Shown: one piece after another, positions 1-8,000 of the stretch
How the letters are laid out: each line of letters begins with the position of its first letter
How positions within the stretch are numbered: position 1 is the first letter of the stretch
NCBI GenBank assembly: GCA_050010555.1
Contig: JBEKKV010000012.1
Coordinates: 1-43,662 of the forward strand
Direction of reading: 5' to 3'
Length of the DNA: 43,662 bases
From: JALHUB01 sp050010555
Lineage (GTDB): Bacteria > Chloroflexota > Dehalococcoidia > DSTF01 > JALHUB01
Program-made: the position numbers and the translations under genes
The notes under the pieces: model-generated
What the model was told of the DNA's origin: nothing
The model's database searches: none
Seen by the model: the letters and a program-made list of their open reading frames with translations, nothing else

Positions 1-2
1 TC

Positions 3-797
3 TTGGAGCACGCCGCGAAGATGTTCGCCGTGGTGCGGGGGCTCGGCTACCGCGGCGTCCACCTGGGCGGCTTCGGCCTGAAAGTGGAGGAGGCGAAGGA
101 GATAATCGACCGTGCAGACGACTTCCAGCCCGACTGGCAGGAGCACATGCAGTCGATGGTCTATCCGATCGAGCCCGTGGAGCGCCAGTTCTACTACTTC
201 GAGACCGACGCCGTCACCGGCCTCAACGCCGCCACGCCCGTCGACCGCAAACGCCTGCCGAATGCCGAAAGCGGCGCTCGACTGCACTTCCGCTCCATGA
301 ACGCCCTCCACGGCGTCGTCTTCCAGCCCGGCACGCGCGGCTTTCGCGCCATGCAGCGCGCTGCCCGCATCGCCGACGGCAATCGCCTGCTGAGGGGCGG
401 CGTGCAATGGGTCGAGAAGCTGTCGAAGGAAGTCGGCGTCGGCTGCCGGGAGTGCGGCGACTGCGCGCTACCGCACCTGGCGTACCTTTGCCCGGAGGCA
501 GACTGCCCGAAGGGATTGCGCAACGGCCCCTGCGGCGGCTCGTTCCGCGGCAAATGCGAGGTCTACCCGGACCGCGATTGCTTCTACGTTCGCGTCTACA
601 ATTCGCTGAAGGCGGCCGGACGCGAGGAGGAGCTGCGCGACATGCCGGTCATCACGCGGAACTGGGAGCTGCAGCGGCAGTCGTCGTGGCTGACCTACTT
701 CCTCGGTCGCGACCACATGCGCGTCGACGTGCCGGAGTCGTGGAAGACGGAATCGCCCTCGGAATCGAATCCGCCGGCGCCGAAGAAGGACGCCTAG
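3..797 (+). CDS. Methylenetetrahydrofolate reductase, C-terminal part with MTHFR_C (MetV-like) domain; 5' truncated by window edge
   Basis: The reading frame is open to the left edge, so the true start lies outside the window and the first codon here (TTG) is probably not a start. Residues 1-85 resemble the end of a MetF-type TIM barrel (GLGYRGVHLGGFGL, then YYFE). Residues 145-195 form a cysteine-rich module with spacing C-x2-C-x2-C-x8-C-x4-C-x8-C-x7-C, containing NGPCGG, as in the MTHFR_C family (PF12225). Known role: MetF reduces methylene-THF to methyl-THF in one-carbon metabolism, and the cysteine-rich MetV-type domain partners MetF in Wood-Ljungdahl organisms. Fusion of the two in one protein is inferred from the residual barrel end. 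The gene converges on the minus-strand gene that ends 18 nt downstream. The charged, proline-rich tail is probably unstructured. Confidence 0.8.
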   Translation: MEHAAKMFAVVRGLGYRGVHLGGFGLKVEEAKEIIDRADDFQPDWQEHMQSMVYPIEPVERQFYYFETDAVTGLNAATPVDRKRLPNAESGARLHFRSMNALHGVVFQPGTRGFRAMQRAARIADGNRLLRGGVQWVEKLSKEVGVGCRECGDCALPHLAYLCPEADCPKGLRNGPCGGSFRGKCEVYPDRDCFYVRVYNSLKAAGREEELRDMPVITRNWELQRQSSWLTYFLGRDHMRVDVPESWKTESPSESNPPAPKKDA

Positions 798-814
798 ACG
801 TCCTGCTTGCGGAG

Positions 815-1546
815 TTACTGCGATCCGGGAGGGCAGGAATAGAGATCGAGAGCCCCTCGAACGTCTTCCGGAAGATCACAGCCGACTAAGGCAGAACCGA
901 AGTCGACTCCTTCCCAAGTTCCCCCAGGAACTTTCTTCATGTTGCCGTACACAGGATCTGTGAGGTCGGGTATTCCCAATATCGAGAACCGAGCCCACTC
1001 TGTACCCGTCGAATCAGTGTAGTAGGATTTTCTGGCGATCTTCACATTTGTGGCACCCCCGGGTCGGCCGAGTCCGCTCAGCAGGAAGTCCTTAATTACA
1101 TTGTCCAGCTCCTCCTCAGAGTCAGGGCACAGGTCGAAGCCAAGTCCTGTTTGGACGTTTGTCGGAAGACCGCACTGGATGTTTCCCACTCCGACATTAA
1201 CCAGTTCCCAGTTCTCACCTGGGGTCTTCTTGATGATTCCGTAGCTCCATGACCCTGCTGGTACCCCCTCCGGCACATGCACATCGAATCTGATCCATTC
1301 CGTGCCGGATCCATCTGTGTAGTCAATCTCTCGGTCAATAGGCATATCCTTGATTCCAATGTAGTCGAAGACTAGTTGTCTAATGACACTATCTACGTCT
1401 CCCTCATAGGCGGCCGTGGCGGTTGCGGATATAGCTGACTGACTTGGCGTGGATTCGCTCTGTTTCTTGGATGACTCGCAAGAACCGGTTGCCAAGCCCG
1501 TCATCAGCCACATCGCTAACATGGATAACAGCAAGCTCTTCTTCAC
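815..1546 (-). CDS. Putative secreted lipoprotein with two tandem copies of an unknown ~90-aa domain
   Basis: I place the start at the GTG at 1546, because a purine-rich AGGGGGG Shine-Dalgarno lies about 5 nt upstream. The frame itself stays open to 1771, but that would overlap phoB. The 243-aa product begins with KK, a hydrophobic stretch (residues 4-20) and Cys23 in TGSC, an imperfect lipobox. After a Ser/Thr/Gln linker come two homologous modules, residues about 52-141 and 148-239. Both contain YTD-S/T-GTEW, then KK-P-G-W, then a CxLP motif and a terminal C-P, so each module has two cysteines that could pair. I do not recognise the domain. A possible -10 (TACAAT on the minus strand, 1577-1582) lies upstream. 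The gene looks less GC-rich than its neighbours, which hints at separate ancestry. Confidence 0.7.
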   Translation of the reverse strand: MKKSLLLSMLAMWLMTGLATGSCESSKKQSESTPSQSAISATATAAYEGDVDSVIRQLVFDYIGIKDMPIDREIDYTDGSGTEWIRFDVHVPEGVPAGSWSYGIIKKTPGENWELVNVGVGNIQCGLPTNVQTGLGFDLCPDSEEELDNVIKDFLLSGLGRPGGATNVKIARKSYYTDSTGTEWARFSILGIPDLTDPVYGNMKKVPGGTWEGVDFGSALVGCDLPEDVRGALDLYSCPPGSQ

Positions 1547-1682
1547 CAGGCCCCCCTGCCGTCGTAGGTGCAGGTCATTGTAGCACCCGCAACAATGGCG
1601 CGCTTGATTAGCCGGTTGTCGCCGTTGTAGGTGAGCTCCGCTCGACGGTCGCCCGCTGAATGCGCAAAGGAGACCAACAAAG

Positions 1683-1688
1683 TATAAT
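1683..1688 (+). promoter_or_regulatory. Candidate -10 hexamer for phoB-phoR
   Basis: A perfect TATAAT lies 25 nt upstream of the phoB GTG start. No convincing -35 sits 16-18 bp upstream, and none of the TTNAC half-site arrays found elsewhere in the window is present here. Confidence 0.3.
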
Positions 1689-1712
1689 GTTGCTGAGTTG
1701 GAACGATAAGTC

Positions 1713-2393
1713 GTGAAGAAAATCCTCGTTGTCGACGACGAGCCCACGCTCCTGGCGACCGTCAAGTACAACCTCGAGCGCGAAGGCTACAGCGTCGCCA
1801 CCGCCGTCGACGGCGAAACCGCGCTCAGTCGAGCCCGCGAAGAACGCCCCGATCTGGTGGTCCTCGACGTCATGCTGCCTGTCATCGACGGCTTCGAGGT
1901 CTGCCGCCTGCTGCGGCGCGACATGTCCGTCCCCATCCTAATGCTCACTGCCAAAACCGAGGAGGTCGACCGCGTCGTCGGCCTGGAGATCGGCGCCGAT
2001 GACTACGTGACGAAGCCGTTCAGCATGCGCGAGCTCATGGCGCGGGTAAAAGCGCTCCTTCGCCGCGCCGAGGCTGGCCCGCCCAACCAGGCCGAAGGCC
2101 TCTCCTGCGGCGACATCGAGATCGACCTCCGACGGCGGGAAGCGTCCCGCTCCGGTGAGGTGTTGACGCTCAAGCCCAAGGAGCTGGAGCTCCTCACGTT
2201 CTTCCTGCGCAATCGCGGCCGCGCCTTCACCCGCGAGCAACTCCTGGACCAGATCTGGGGCTACGATTTCGTCGGCGGGACGCGCACGGTGGATGTCCAC
2301 ATAAGCTGGCTGCGTCAGAAAATCGAAGATCAGCCGGCGAAACCGACGCGCCTGATCACGGTCCGCGGCACAGGCTATCGCTTCGAGGGCTAG
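1713..2393 (+). CDS. phoB: OmpR/PhoB-family response regulator (phosphate regulon, copy 1)
   Basis: A 226-aa two-domain regulator starting at GTG. The receiver domain (residues 1-120) has the acidic pair D8/D9, the phosphoacceptor D52 in VVLDVMLP, T79 and K101 (TKPF). The C-terminal winged helix (about 130-226) carries the recognition segment TRTVDVHISWLRQKIE and ends in RGTGYRFEG. The kinase gene starts 1 nt after the stop, so the two are co-transcribed. The next genes are pstC-pstA-pstB-phoU, which supports a PhoB/PhoP role in phosphate starvation. The recognition segment is nearly identical to that of the second copy at 9.9 kb, so both probably read the same operators. A Pho-like array is not visible upstream of this copy. 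Confidence 0.93.
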   Translation: MKKILVVDDEPTLLATVKYNLEREGYSVATAVDGETALSRAREERPDLVVLDVMLPVIDGFEVCRLLRRDMSVPILMLTAKTEEVDRVVGLEIGADDYVTKPFSMRELMARVKALLRRAEAGPPNQAEGLSCGDIEIDLRRREASRSGEVLTLKPKELELLTFFLRNRGRAFTREQLLDQIWGYDFVGGTRTVDVHISWLRQKIEDQPAKPTRLITVRGTGYRFEG

Positions 2394-2394
2394 C

Positions 2395-3579
2395 ATGCTG
2401 GCCAGCATTCGACTTCGCTTTGCCGCTCTTGCTGGGGCTGTGGCCCACATTTTCGTCAAACCGCGCCACGCTGAAGAGACCGCCGGGACGGCCGATGCCC
2501 CCGATAAGTCGCCCCAGGGGTCCGAGAGCCCCGCCGATGCCGCCTCCGAGGAGCGCAGCCGCCTTACAGCCGTGCTCGACAGCGCTAGCGACGCGGTCTT
2601 GGCCGTTGACCGCAACGCGCGCGTGATGTTCGCCAGCCGCGCCGTCAGTCCGCTGCTGGAGCACCGCCCGGACGAAGTGGTCGGCAACCCGTTCGTGTGG
2701 ACGATGCCGGACGAGCAGGCCGTCCTCGCGCTGCGCGACACCCTCGACACGGGCAAAACGCGAAGCCTGGTCATCGAACGGCCGAAGGGGCGCTTTCTCC
2801 AGGTGTCCGCCGCGCCGATTGCTGGCGGCGGCGACTGGGTGGCGCTGGTCGTCTTCCACGACGTCACGGACGCGAAGCGCGTCGAGGACACCCGCCGCGA
2901 CTTCATCGCCAACGTCTCGCACGAGCTGCGAACGCCGCTGGCCTCGATCAAGTCCGTCGTCGAAACGCTGCAGGCTGGCGCTATCGACGACAAGGCCGCC
3001 GCGCAGGACTTCCTGGCTCGCGCCGACGCCGAAGTCGACCGCTTGGTGCAGATGGTGACGGAGCTGCTGGAGCTTTCGCGGCTGGAGTCAGGGCAGGCGC
3101 CGCTGGCAAGAGACCCCGTGGACGTCCAGCGGATGCTGGAGCAGGCCGTGGAGCGGATGCGCCCTCAGGCGGACCGCAAGTCGCTGGACCTGACGTTGAA
3201 CGTCGCGCCGAACGTGCCGTCGATCATCGGCGACGCGCAGCGGCTGGAGCAAACGCTGGTCAACCTGATAGACAACGCTATCAAGTTCACACCTGAAGGC
3301 GGGTCGGTGCGCGTATCCGCGAAGAGTGTGGACGGCGCCGTCCAGGTCGACGTCGAAGACACCGGCGACGGCATCTCGGCCGAAAAGCTGCCGCGCATCT
3401 TCGAACGCTTTTACAAAGTAGACCGCGCCCGTGGCGACCGCGGCACCGGCCTTGGACTGGCCGTCGTCAAACACACCGTCGAGGCGCACGGCGGCACCAT
3501 CCGCGTTCGCAGCCAGGAAGGCCACGGCTCGACGTTCACGATTGTGCTCCCACTGAGCGGCGCTCCCCAATCCTCCTGA
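2395..3579 (+). CDS. phoR: PAS-domain sensor histidine kinase, PhoR-like
   Basis: A 394-aa kinase. Order: a short hydrophobic N-terminus (about 4-21), an acidic linker, a PAS domain (about 52-160), HisKA with phospho-accepting His176 in NVSHELRTPLAS, and HATPase_c with N-box NLIDNAIKFTP (290-300), G1 DTGDGI (322-327) and G2 GTGLGL (350-355). It lacks the periplasmic domain and second membrane span of classical sensors. That fits PhoR proteins that read the phosphate signal through PstSCAB-PhoU rather than a ligand. It begins 1 nt after phoB and is followed by a Pho-type promoter driving pstC. The hydrophobic N-terminus could be a single anchor, or the enzyme may be cytosolic. Confidence 0.9.
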   Translation: MLASIRLRFAALAGAVAHIFVKPRHAEETAGTADAPDKSPQGSESPADAASEERSRLTAVLDSASDAVLAVDRNARVMFASRAVSPLLEHRPDEVVGNPFVWTMPDEQAVLALRDTLDTGKTRSLVIERPKGRFLQVSAAPIAGGGDWVALVVFHDVTDAKRVEDTRRDFIANVSHELRTPLASIKSVVETLQAGAIDDKAAAQDFLARADAEVDRLVQMVTELLELSRLESGQAPLARDPVDVQRMLEQAVERMRPQADRKSLDLTLNVAPNVPSIIGDAQRLEQTLVNLIDNAIKFTPEGGSVRVSAKSVDGAVQVDVEDTGDGISAEKLPRIFERFYKVDRARGDRGTGLGLAVVKHTVEAHGGTIRVRSQEGHGSTFTIVLPLSGAPQSS

Positions 3580-3600
3580 CCAAACTCTCCCCGACGAAAC

Positions 3601-3654
3601 GTTAACGCGCCGTTTACATGCGTTGAGCCTGCCTTAATCTTCGTCCGGTATGCT
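3601..3654 (+). promoter_or_regulatory. Pho-box promoter of the pst operon (site A)
   Basis: Four half-sites TTAAC, TTTAC, TTGAG and TTAAT start at 3602, 3613, 3623 and 3634, so the spacings are 11, 10 and 11 bp. The last one is followed after exactly 10 nt by the -10 candidate TATGCT at 3649-3654. There is no separate -35, as expected for PhoB-type activation, where the box replaces it. The predicted transcript starts near 3661, about 100 nt before pstC. Confidence 0.75.
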
Positions 3655-3760
3655 TCAGCGGAGAAACATCGCCCGGCTGGCGACAAGGCGGAGGCGGAGA
3701 TCAGGTCCACCAGCTACCAGACGCAGCGGTTGCCGCGATCGGCGCAATAGGAGCGAAAGC

Positions 3761-4747
3761 ATGGAGGCCGCCGCAAACGAAGCGCGCAGCACGCCGCTAG
3801 GCTTCGTTCGCTCGTTGGCGCGCGCCCGCTGGGGCGACGTCCTATTCCGGCTGGTCGTCGGCATCTTCGGGCTGTCACTGCTGCTGCTGGCGGCGCTGAT
3901 GGTCTGGCAGCTCTTCTTCGAGTCGCACGCGTCCATATCTACGTTCGGCTGGGGGTTCCTTAGCGGCAGAGTGTGGAACGCGGCCGGCGCAGGAGTCTTC
4001 GGTGCCGCGCCCGCGATTTACGGAACATTTGTTAGCTCGACCATCGCCATTCTGCTGGCTGTGCCCATCAGTCTTGGAGCGGCGATCTTCCTGGCGGAGA
4101 TGGCGCCGCCTTGGCTGCGACACCCCGCTTCGTTCCTCGTCGAAAGCTTGGCCGCAATCCCCAGCGTCATCTTCGGCTTGTGGGGCTACTACCTGCTGGC
4201 GCCTAAGTTGGCTGTGATCGAGCAGGCACTGGCAGATCACTTCGGCTTTGTGCCGCTGTTCGGCACCCATGTCTACGGTGCCTACGGTATGCTCGCTGCG
4301 GGCGTCATTCTCGCTATCATGATCTTGCCGATCATAACCGCGATTGCCCGCGATTCCCTGCTCGCCGTGCCCTCTACGCAGCGCGAGGCAATGCTTGCCC
4401 TCGGCGCAACAAAGTGGGAGATGATAAGTCGGGCCGTTGTTCAGTACTGCCGTTCGGGCCTAGTTGGCGCCGTCCTGCTGGGTCTGGGACGCGCCCTCGG
4501 CGAGACCATGGCCGTGACGATGCTCATCGGCAAGGTCTACCAGATCAAGACGTCGCTGTTCTTGCCAGCGGCCACGACAGCCAGCCAGATCGCTAGCGAG
4601 TTCGGCGAGGCCCAGGCCAACCCCCTCGGTCGTTCTGCGCTCATGGAACTGGCGTTGATCCTACTGGTCGTCACGCTAGCCGTTAACGTCGCCGCCAGGC
4701 TGCTTGTCTGGCGAATAGCCCGTTCGCCGGAGATGATTAGGGAATGA
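3761..4747 (+). CDS. pstC: Phosphate ABC transporter permease PstC
   Basis: The ATG at 3761 is preceded by AGGAG with a 7-nt spacer. An in-frame upstream ATG at 3650 lies inside the predicted -10 element and gives an Arg-rich, unlikely N-terminus, so I reject it. The 328-aa product has a cytosolic N-terminus, then about six membrane segments (first one ~27-50). The cytoplasmic EAA-type loop reads REAMLALGATKWEMI, followed by the family motif GLGRALGETMAVTMLIG. It forms the membrane channel of the high-affinity phosphate importer together with PstA. Its stop overlaps the pstA start by 4 bp (ATGA), indicating translational coupling. Confidence 0.93.
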   Translation: MEAAANEARSTPLGFVRSLARARWGDVLFRLVVGIFGLSLLLLAALMVWQLFFESHASISTFGWGFLSGRVWNAAGAGVFGAAPAIYGTFVSSTIAILLAVPISLGAAIFLAEMAPPWLRHPASFLVESLAAIPSVIFGLWGYYLLAPKLAVIEQALADHFGFVPLFGTHVYGAYGMLAAGVILAIMILPIITAIARDSLLAVPSTQREAMLALGATKWEMISRAVVQYCRSGLVGAVLLGLGRALGETMAVTMLIGKVYQIKTSLFLPAATTASQIASEFGEAQANPLGRSALMELALILLVVTLAVNVAARLLVWRIARSPEMIRE

Positions 4748-5613
4748 GCGCGATTGCTGCCGACAAGGGGATGAGCGCGATAACCTACACCCGACGAAAG
4801 TGGACGAACACGATCATGCTCGGCCTCTGTTCGCTCTCGGCGTTCTTGGCCATCGGCATACTGGCGCTCATCCTCGGGCTGATCGTTGTAAAGGGCATCC
4901 ACTACATAAACCTCGATTTCTTCACCAAACCTCCCAGGCCCGTCGGTGAATCGGGCGGAGGCGTCTCGAACGCAATCGTCGGTTCCCTCCTGATCGTCGG
5001 AGTCGCGGCCCTGATCGGCATTCCCTTCGGCGTCGGCACCGGTGTGTTCTTGGCGGAGACGGCGGGACCGCGAATGGCGGGCGTCGTCCGTTTCACCGCA
5101 GACGTGCTGACGGGCGTGCCGTCGATTGTCGTCGGAATCCTCGTCTACTCCTGGATCGTATTGAGGATGGGTCACTTCTCTGCGTTTGCGGCGGCCATCG
5201 CCCTGGCCATTATCATGGTACCGATCATGGCGCGCTCCAGCGAAGAAATGCTGAAGCTTGTCCCGCAGTCGCAGCGAGAGGCGGCGTTGGCGCTGGGCGT
5301 CACGCGCTGGCGGACGATACTTAGCATCGTCATTCCGGCGGCGAGACGCGGACTGATAACCGGCGGTCTCCTCGCGATCGCTAGGGCGGCTGGTGAGACA
5401 GCCCCGCTCCTGTTCACCAGCCTCGGCAACCTCTTCCCGACGGTCGATTTCTTCGGCAAGCCGATGGCCGCGCTGCCCGTGGACATCTACCAGTATGCAA
5501 CCGGCCCCTACCAATCGCAGCATGAACAGGCGTTCGCGGCCGCCTTCGTTCTGGTGGCGGTCGTCTTCTTCATCAGCCTCGTCTCGCGGCTGCTCTTGTC
5601 ACGGCAAGGATAG
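4744..5613 (+). CDS. pstA: Phosphate ABC transporter permease PstA
   Basis: A 289-aa inner-membrane subunit starting in a 4-bp overlap with pstC. A second ATG ten codons in is a possible alternative start. A first membrane span (about 21-45) precedes an extracellular region with a PPRPVGESGGG loop and then five more spans. The coupling loop REAALALGVTRWRTIL and the motif AIARAAGETAPLLFTSLGN are diagnostic of PstA. The C-terminal region holds the conserved DIYQYA-GPY segment. It pairs with PstC and is energised by PstB, whose start is only 4 nt beyond this stop. Confidence 0.93.
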   Translation: MSAIAADKGMSAITYTRRKWTNTIMLGLCSLSAFLAIGILALILGLIVVKGIHYINLDFFTKPPRPVGESGGGVSNAIVGSLLIVGVAALIGIPFGVGTGVFLAETAGPRMAGVVRFTADVLTGVPSIVVGILVYSWIVLRMGHFSAFAAAIALAIIMVPIMARSSEEMLKLVPQSQREAALALGVTRWRTILSIVIPAARRGLITGGLLAIARAAGETAPLLFTSLGNLFPTVDFFGKPMAALPVDIYQYATGPYQSQHEQAFAAAFVLVAVVFFISLVSRLLLSRQG

Positions 5614-5617
5614 TAGA

Positions 5618-6502
5618 ATGGCTATGATGACTGAGTTCGAGTTCAAACCGCCGGCCATCGAAGTGCCAGACAACACGAACGAGCCACAAGGCGCCGGCGC
5701 CTGCCCGGTCTCCGAGTCCGAGGCCTGGGAAGAGGGCATGGTCATCCGCAACCTGAGCGCTTGGTACGGCTCCTTTCAGGCGATCCGAGACGTGAATCTG
5801 CTCGTCGGCCCCAGGCGCGTCACGGCCGTCATCGGCCCGTCCGGCTGCGGCAAGTCGACACTCATTCGCTGCCTCAACCGCATGCACGAGGTGACCCCAA
5901 GAGCGCGCGCTAGCGGCCACGTCTACCTCCGCTCTACCGACATTTACGGCAACGGCGCTGACCCCGTCCTCGTGCGACGCCGCGTCGGCATGGTCTTCCA
6001 GAAGCCGAACCCGTTCCCCACCATGTCCGTCTTTGACAACGTCGCCGCCGGCCTGCGGCTCAACAGCCTCTTTTCCCGGCGCAATCACCTCGCCGACATC
6101 GTCGAGCAGGGGCTCCGACGCGCTGCGCTCTGGGACGAGGTGAAGGACAAGCTGAACCGACCCGCGACGGAGCTTTCCGGTGGTCAGCAACAGCGACTAT
6201 GCATCGCCCGCGCCCTCGCCATCGAGCCGGAGGTCATCTTGATGGACGAGCCGTGCAGTGCGCTCGACCCCGTCTCGACGCTGAAGATCGAAGACCTGAT
6301 GCATGACCTCTCCACGACCTATGCCATTGTCATCGTCACCCACAACATGCAGCAGGCTGCGCGGGTCGCCGATTGCACAGCCGTCATGATGATGGCGGAA
6401 GACCGTGCTGGCGAGATGATCGAGTTCAGCGCAACTAGCGAGGTCTTCACCAATCCAAAAGACAAGCGCACTGAGGACTACATCACAGGGCGGTTCGGAT
6501 AG
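5618..6502 (+). CDS. pstB: Phosphate ABC transporter ATP-binding protein PstB
   Basis: The start ATG at 5618 has AAGGA 7 nt upstream. The longer frame reaching back to 5393 only overlaps pstA. The 294-aa ATPase shows Walker A GPSGCGKST, Q-loop VFQKPNPFPTMS, signature LSGGQQQR, Walker B VILMDEPCSALDP and H-loop VTHNMQQA. Near the C-terminus it has the longer MMMAEDRAGEMIEF version of the strand-turn segment that most PstBs write as a short YLGELVEFG. Related long forms are common in actinobacterial PhoT/PstB. The short form is found in the pstB scar at 9.6 kb, so the two are different lineages rather than a recent duplication. It powers phosphate import. Confidence 0.94.
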   Translation: MAMMTEFEFKPPAIEVPDNTNEPQGAGACPVSESEAWEEGMVIRNLSAWYGSFQAIRDVNLLVGPRRVTAVIGPSGCGKSTLIRCLNRMHEVTPRARASGHVYLRSTDIYGNGADPVLVRRRVGMVFQKPNPFPTMSVFDNVAAGLRLNSLFSRRNHLADIVEQGLRRAALWDEVKDKLNRPATELSGGQQQRLCIARALAIEPEVILMDEPCSALDPVSTLKIEDLMHDLSTTYAIVIVTHNMQQAARVADCTAVMMMAEDRAGEMIEFSATSEVFTNPKDKRTEDYITGRFG

Positions 6503-6518
6503 GGCGAGAGAGGCAGAA

Positions 6519-6932
6519 TTGCCCCTTCGAGTGCTCTTCCTCTGCGTTCACAACTCGTCGCGCAGTCAGATGGCGGAGGCGCTGCTTCGCCGCTTGGCGG
6601 GCGACCGCTTCGACGTCGAAAGCGCGGGCAGCGAACCGACCGAGGTCAATCCGCTGGCAATCGCCGTCATGCGCGAGGTGAGGATCGACATCAGCGGGCA
6701 GCGCGCCAAGGACGTCAACGAGATCGAAGGACCGCCCGACGTCGTGATAACCCTCTGCGACGAGGCGAGGGAATCATGCCCCTTCTTCCCCGGCAGTCCT
6801 CGCTACCTTCACTGGAACTTGCCTGATCCCGCTGCTACACTGGATGAGGCCGCTGGGACAGCCGTTTTCCGAAGCGTCCGCGATTCGCTTGAGCTTCTTA
6901 TTCGCGAATTCGTGGAAGGAGTTGGAGGATGA
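6519..6932 (+). CDS. Low-molecular-weight phosphatase-fold protein, thioredoxin-type arsenate reductase-like
   Basis: A TTG start at 6519 is favoured by a GAGAGG ribosome site 5 nt upstream. The alternative GTG 12 nt later would cut the first strand. The 137-aa protein has the P-loop CVHNSSRS (Cys9, Arg15, the C-x5-R motif), the redox pair Cys80 and Cys87 in TLCDEARESCP, and the DP acid loop at 103-104. This three-cysteine set matches thioredoxin-coupled ArsC rather than a plain tyrosine phosphatase. It lies 16 nt after pstB and overlaps phoU by 4 bp, inside the phosphate operon. Arsenate enters through phosphate importers, so a detoxification role is a sensible inference. A phosphatase acting on a Pho-signalling protein is the alternative. 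Confidence 0.82.
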   Translation: MPLRVLFLCVHNSSRSQMAEALLRRLAGDRFDVESAGSEPTEVNPLAIAVMREVRIDISGQRAKDVNEIEGPPDVVITLCDEARESCPFFPGSPRYLHWNLPDPAATLDEAAGTAVFRSVRDSLELLIREFVEGVGG

Positions 6933-7594
6933 CCCGCACGGTACTGGAGCAGAACCTGGCCGGCGTGCAGGAAGACATGCTCGTGATGGCGGACATGGTG
7001 GACAGCGCGATAGAGCGCTCGATCCTCGCCCTGAAGAACCGCGACATCGACCTCGCCCGGCAGGTAATCGCGGATGACGTCAGGATCAACCGCAAACGCT
7101 ACGATACCGAAGAGCGCTGCCTCGAGCTCATTGCGACGCAGCAGCCGCTGGCCAGCGACCTGCGGACCATCGTCGCCGTCCTGCACATGATTGTCGACCT
7201 GGAGCGGATGGGCGACCATGCCGAGGGCATCGCCAAGATCGTCGTCATGCTCGCCGACGAGCCGCCGCTGAAGCCGTACGTCGACCTGCCGCGAATGGCT
7301 GAGATCGCGCGTGAGATGCTGCGACAGGCCATCGAAGCGTTCAAGCACCGCGACGCCGAGATGGCCCGCGTCGCGATGAATCGCGATGACGAAGTCGACG
7401 CGCTCTACGACCAGGTCTACCGCGAGCTGCTGACCTACATGCTCAACGATCCGCGCACTATAGAGCGGGCGACGCGGCTGATGTGGGTGGCGCACAACCT
7501 GGAGCGCATCGCCGACCGCGTGACGAACGTCTGCGAGCGCGTCTCCTACCTGGTGACCGGCAAGCTGCAGGAGCTCAACGTCTCAACGTACTAG
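6929..7594 (+). CDS. phoU: Phosphate signalling regulator PhoU
   Basis: A 221-aa, mostly helical protein with the PhoU tandem arrangement of two three-helix bundles. Each bundle has a metal-binding helix: VDLERMGDHAEGIAK (about residues 89-103) and HNLERIADRVTNVCE (about 190-204). It starts in a 4-bp overlap with the arsC-like gene, with GGAGG just upstream, and closes the operon. Known role: it links PstSCAB transport state to the PhoR kinase and keeps the regulon off when phosphate is plentiful. No clear intrinsic terminator follows. Confidence 0.94.
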   Translation: MTRTVLEQNLAGVQEDMLVMADMVDSAIERSILALKNRDIDLARQVIADDVRINRKRYDTEERCLELIATQQPLASDLRTIVAVLHMIVDLERMGDHAEGIAKIVVMLADEPPLKPYVDLPRMAEIAREMLRQAIEAFKHRDAEMARVAMNRDDEVDALYDQVYRELLTYMLNDPRTIERATRLMWVAHNLERIADRVTNVCERVSYLVTGKLQELNVSTY

Positions 7595-7644
7595 CATCGC
7601 GGCCCGATGCCGTCGCCGCGGCGGAACACCACCGGCCTAACCCT

Positions 7645-7851
7645 TCAGATCCGCTCCCGGATCGCCTTCGCTGCCGAGGCCAGCGTAATGACAGTGATGC
7701 CCCGGGATAGCTTTTGCACGACCTGATGTGCCATTCCTACGAGCAGCAGCCCGGTCTCCCCGTTTTCCAGCGTATCCTCGATGCGCCCGGCGATGTATTC
7801 GTCCCTCTCATCCAGGAGCGCCGGCGCGCGAAGGCTGTAGCTCTCCGTCAC
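7645..7851 (-). CDS. Small conserved-looking protein of unknown function (68 aa)
   Basis: A GTG start at 7851 has a strong GGAGGAG 9 nt upstream, which is why I count it as a gene. The core reads RDEYIAGRIEDTL, then GETGLLLVGMAHQV. It resembles the C-terminal segment of larger hypothetical proteins that end in a GExGLLFxGxxHxV-like motif. That comparison is from memory, not a search. Without the rest of such a protein it could be a stand-alone mini-version or a 5'-truncated remnant. The frame is open for a further 24 codons upstream without an ATG. It lies opposite in direction to phoU and the AbfD-like gene, alone in a 406-nt gap. Confidence 0.45.
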   Translation of the reverse strand: MTESYSLRAPALLDERDEYIAGRIEDTLENGETGLLLVGMAHQVVQKLSRGITVITLASAAKAIRERI

Positions 7852-8000
7852 GCGTCGCTTCTCCTCCGGATCGGCTGCTAAAAGAACGAGGGCGGTCCGG
7901 GGAAGGCGACGTCCATCGCGGTTCTAACTTCGGATCACCCGGGAACTGGTTTTCAGCGTGACACAAGGGTTAAGATAAATGCAGGAAAAAGGAGGAGACC

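Noticed and set aside
1547..1712. Pho box upstream of phoB1
   Set aside because: I searched both strands for TTNAC half-sites at 10-11 bp spacing and found no run of three or more.
3650..3760. N-terminal extension of PstC from the ATG at 3650
   Set aside because: It overlaps the predicted -10, encodes an Arg-rich stretch atypical of PstC, and lacks a ribosome site.
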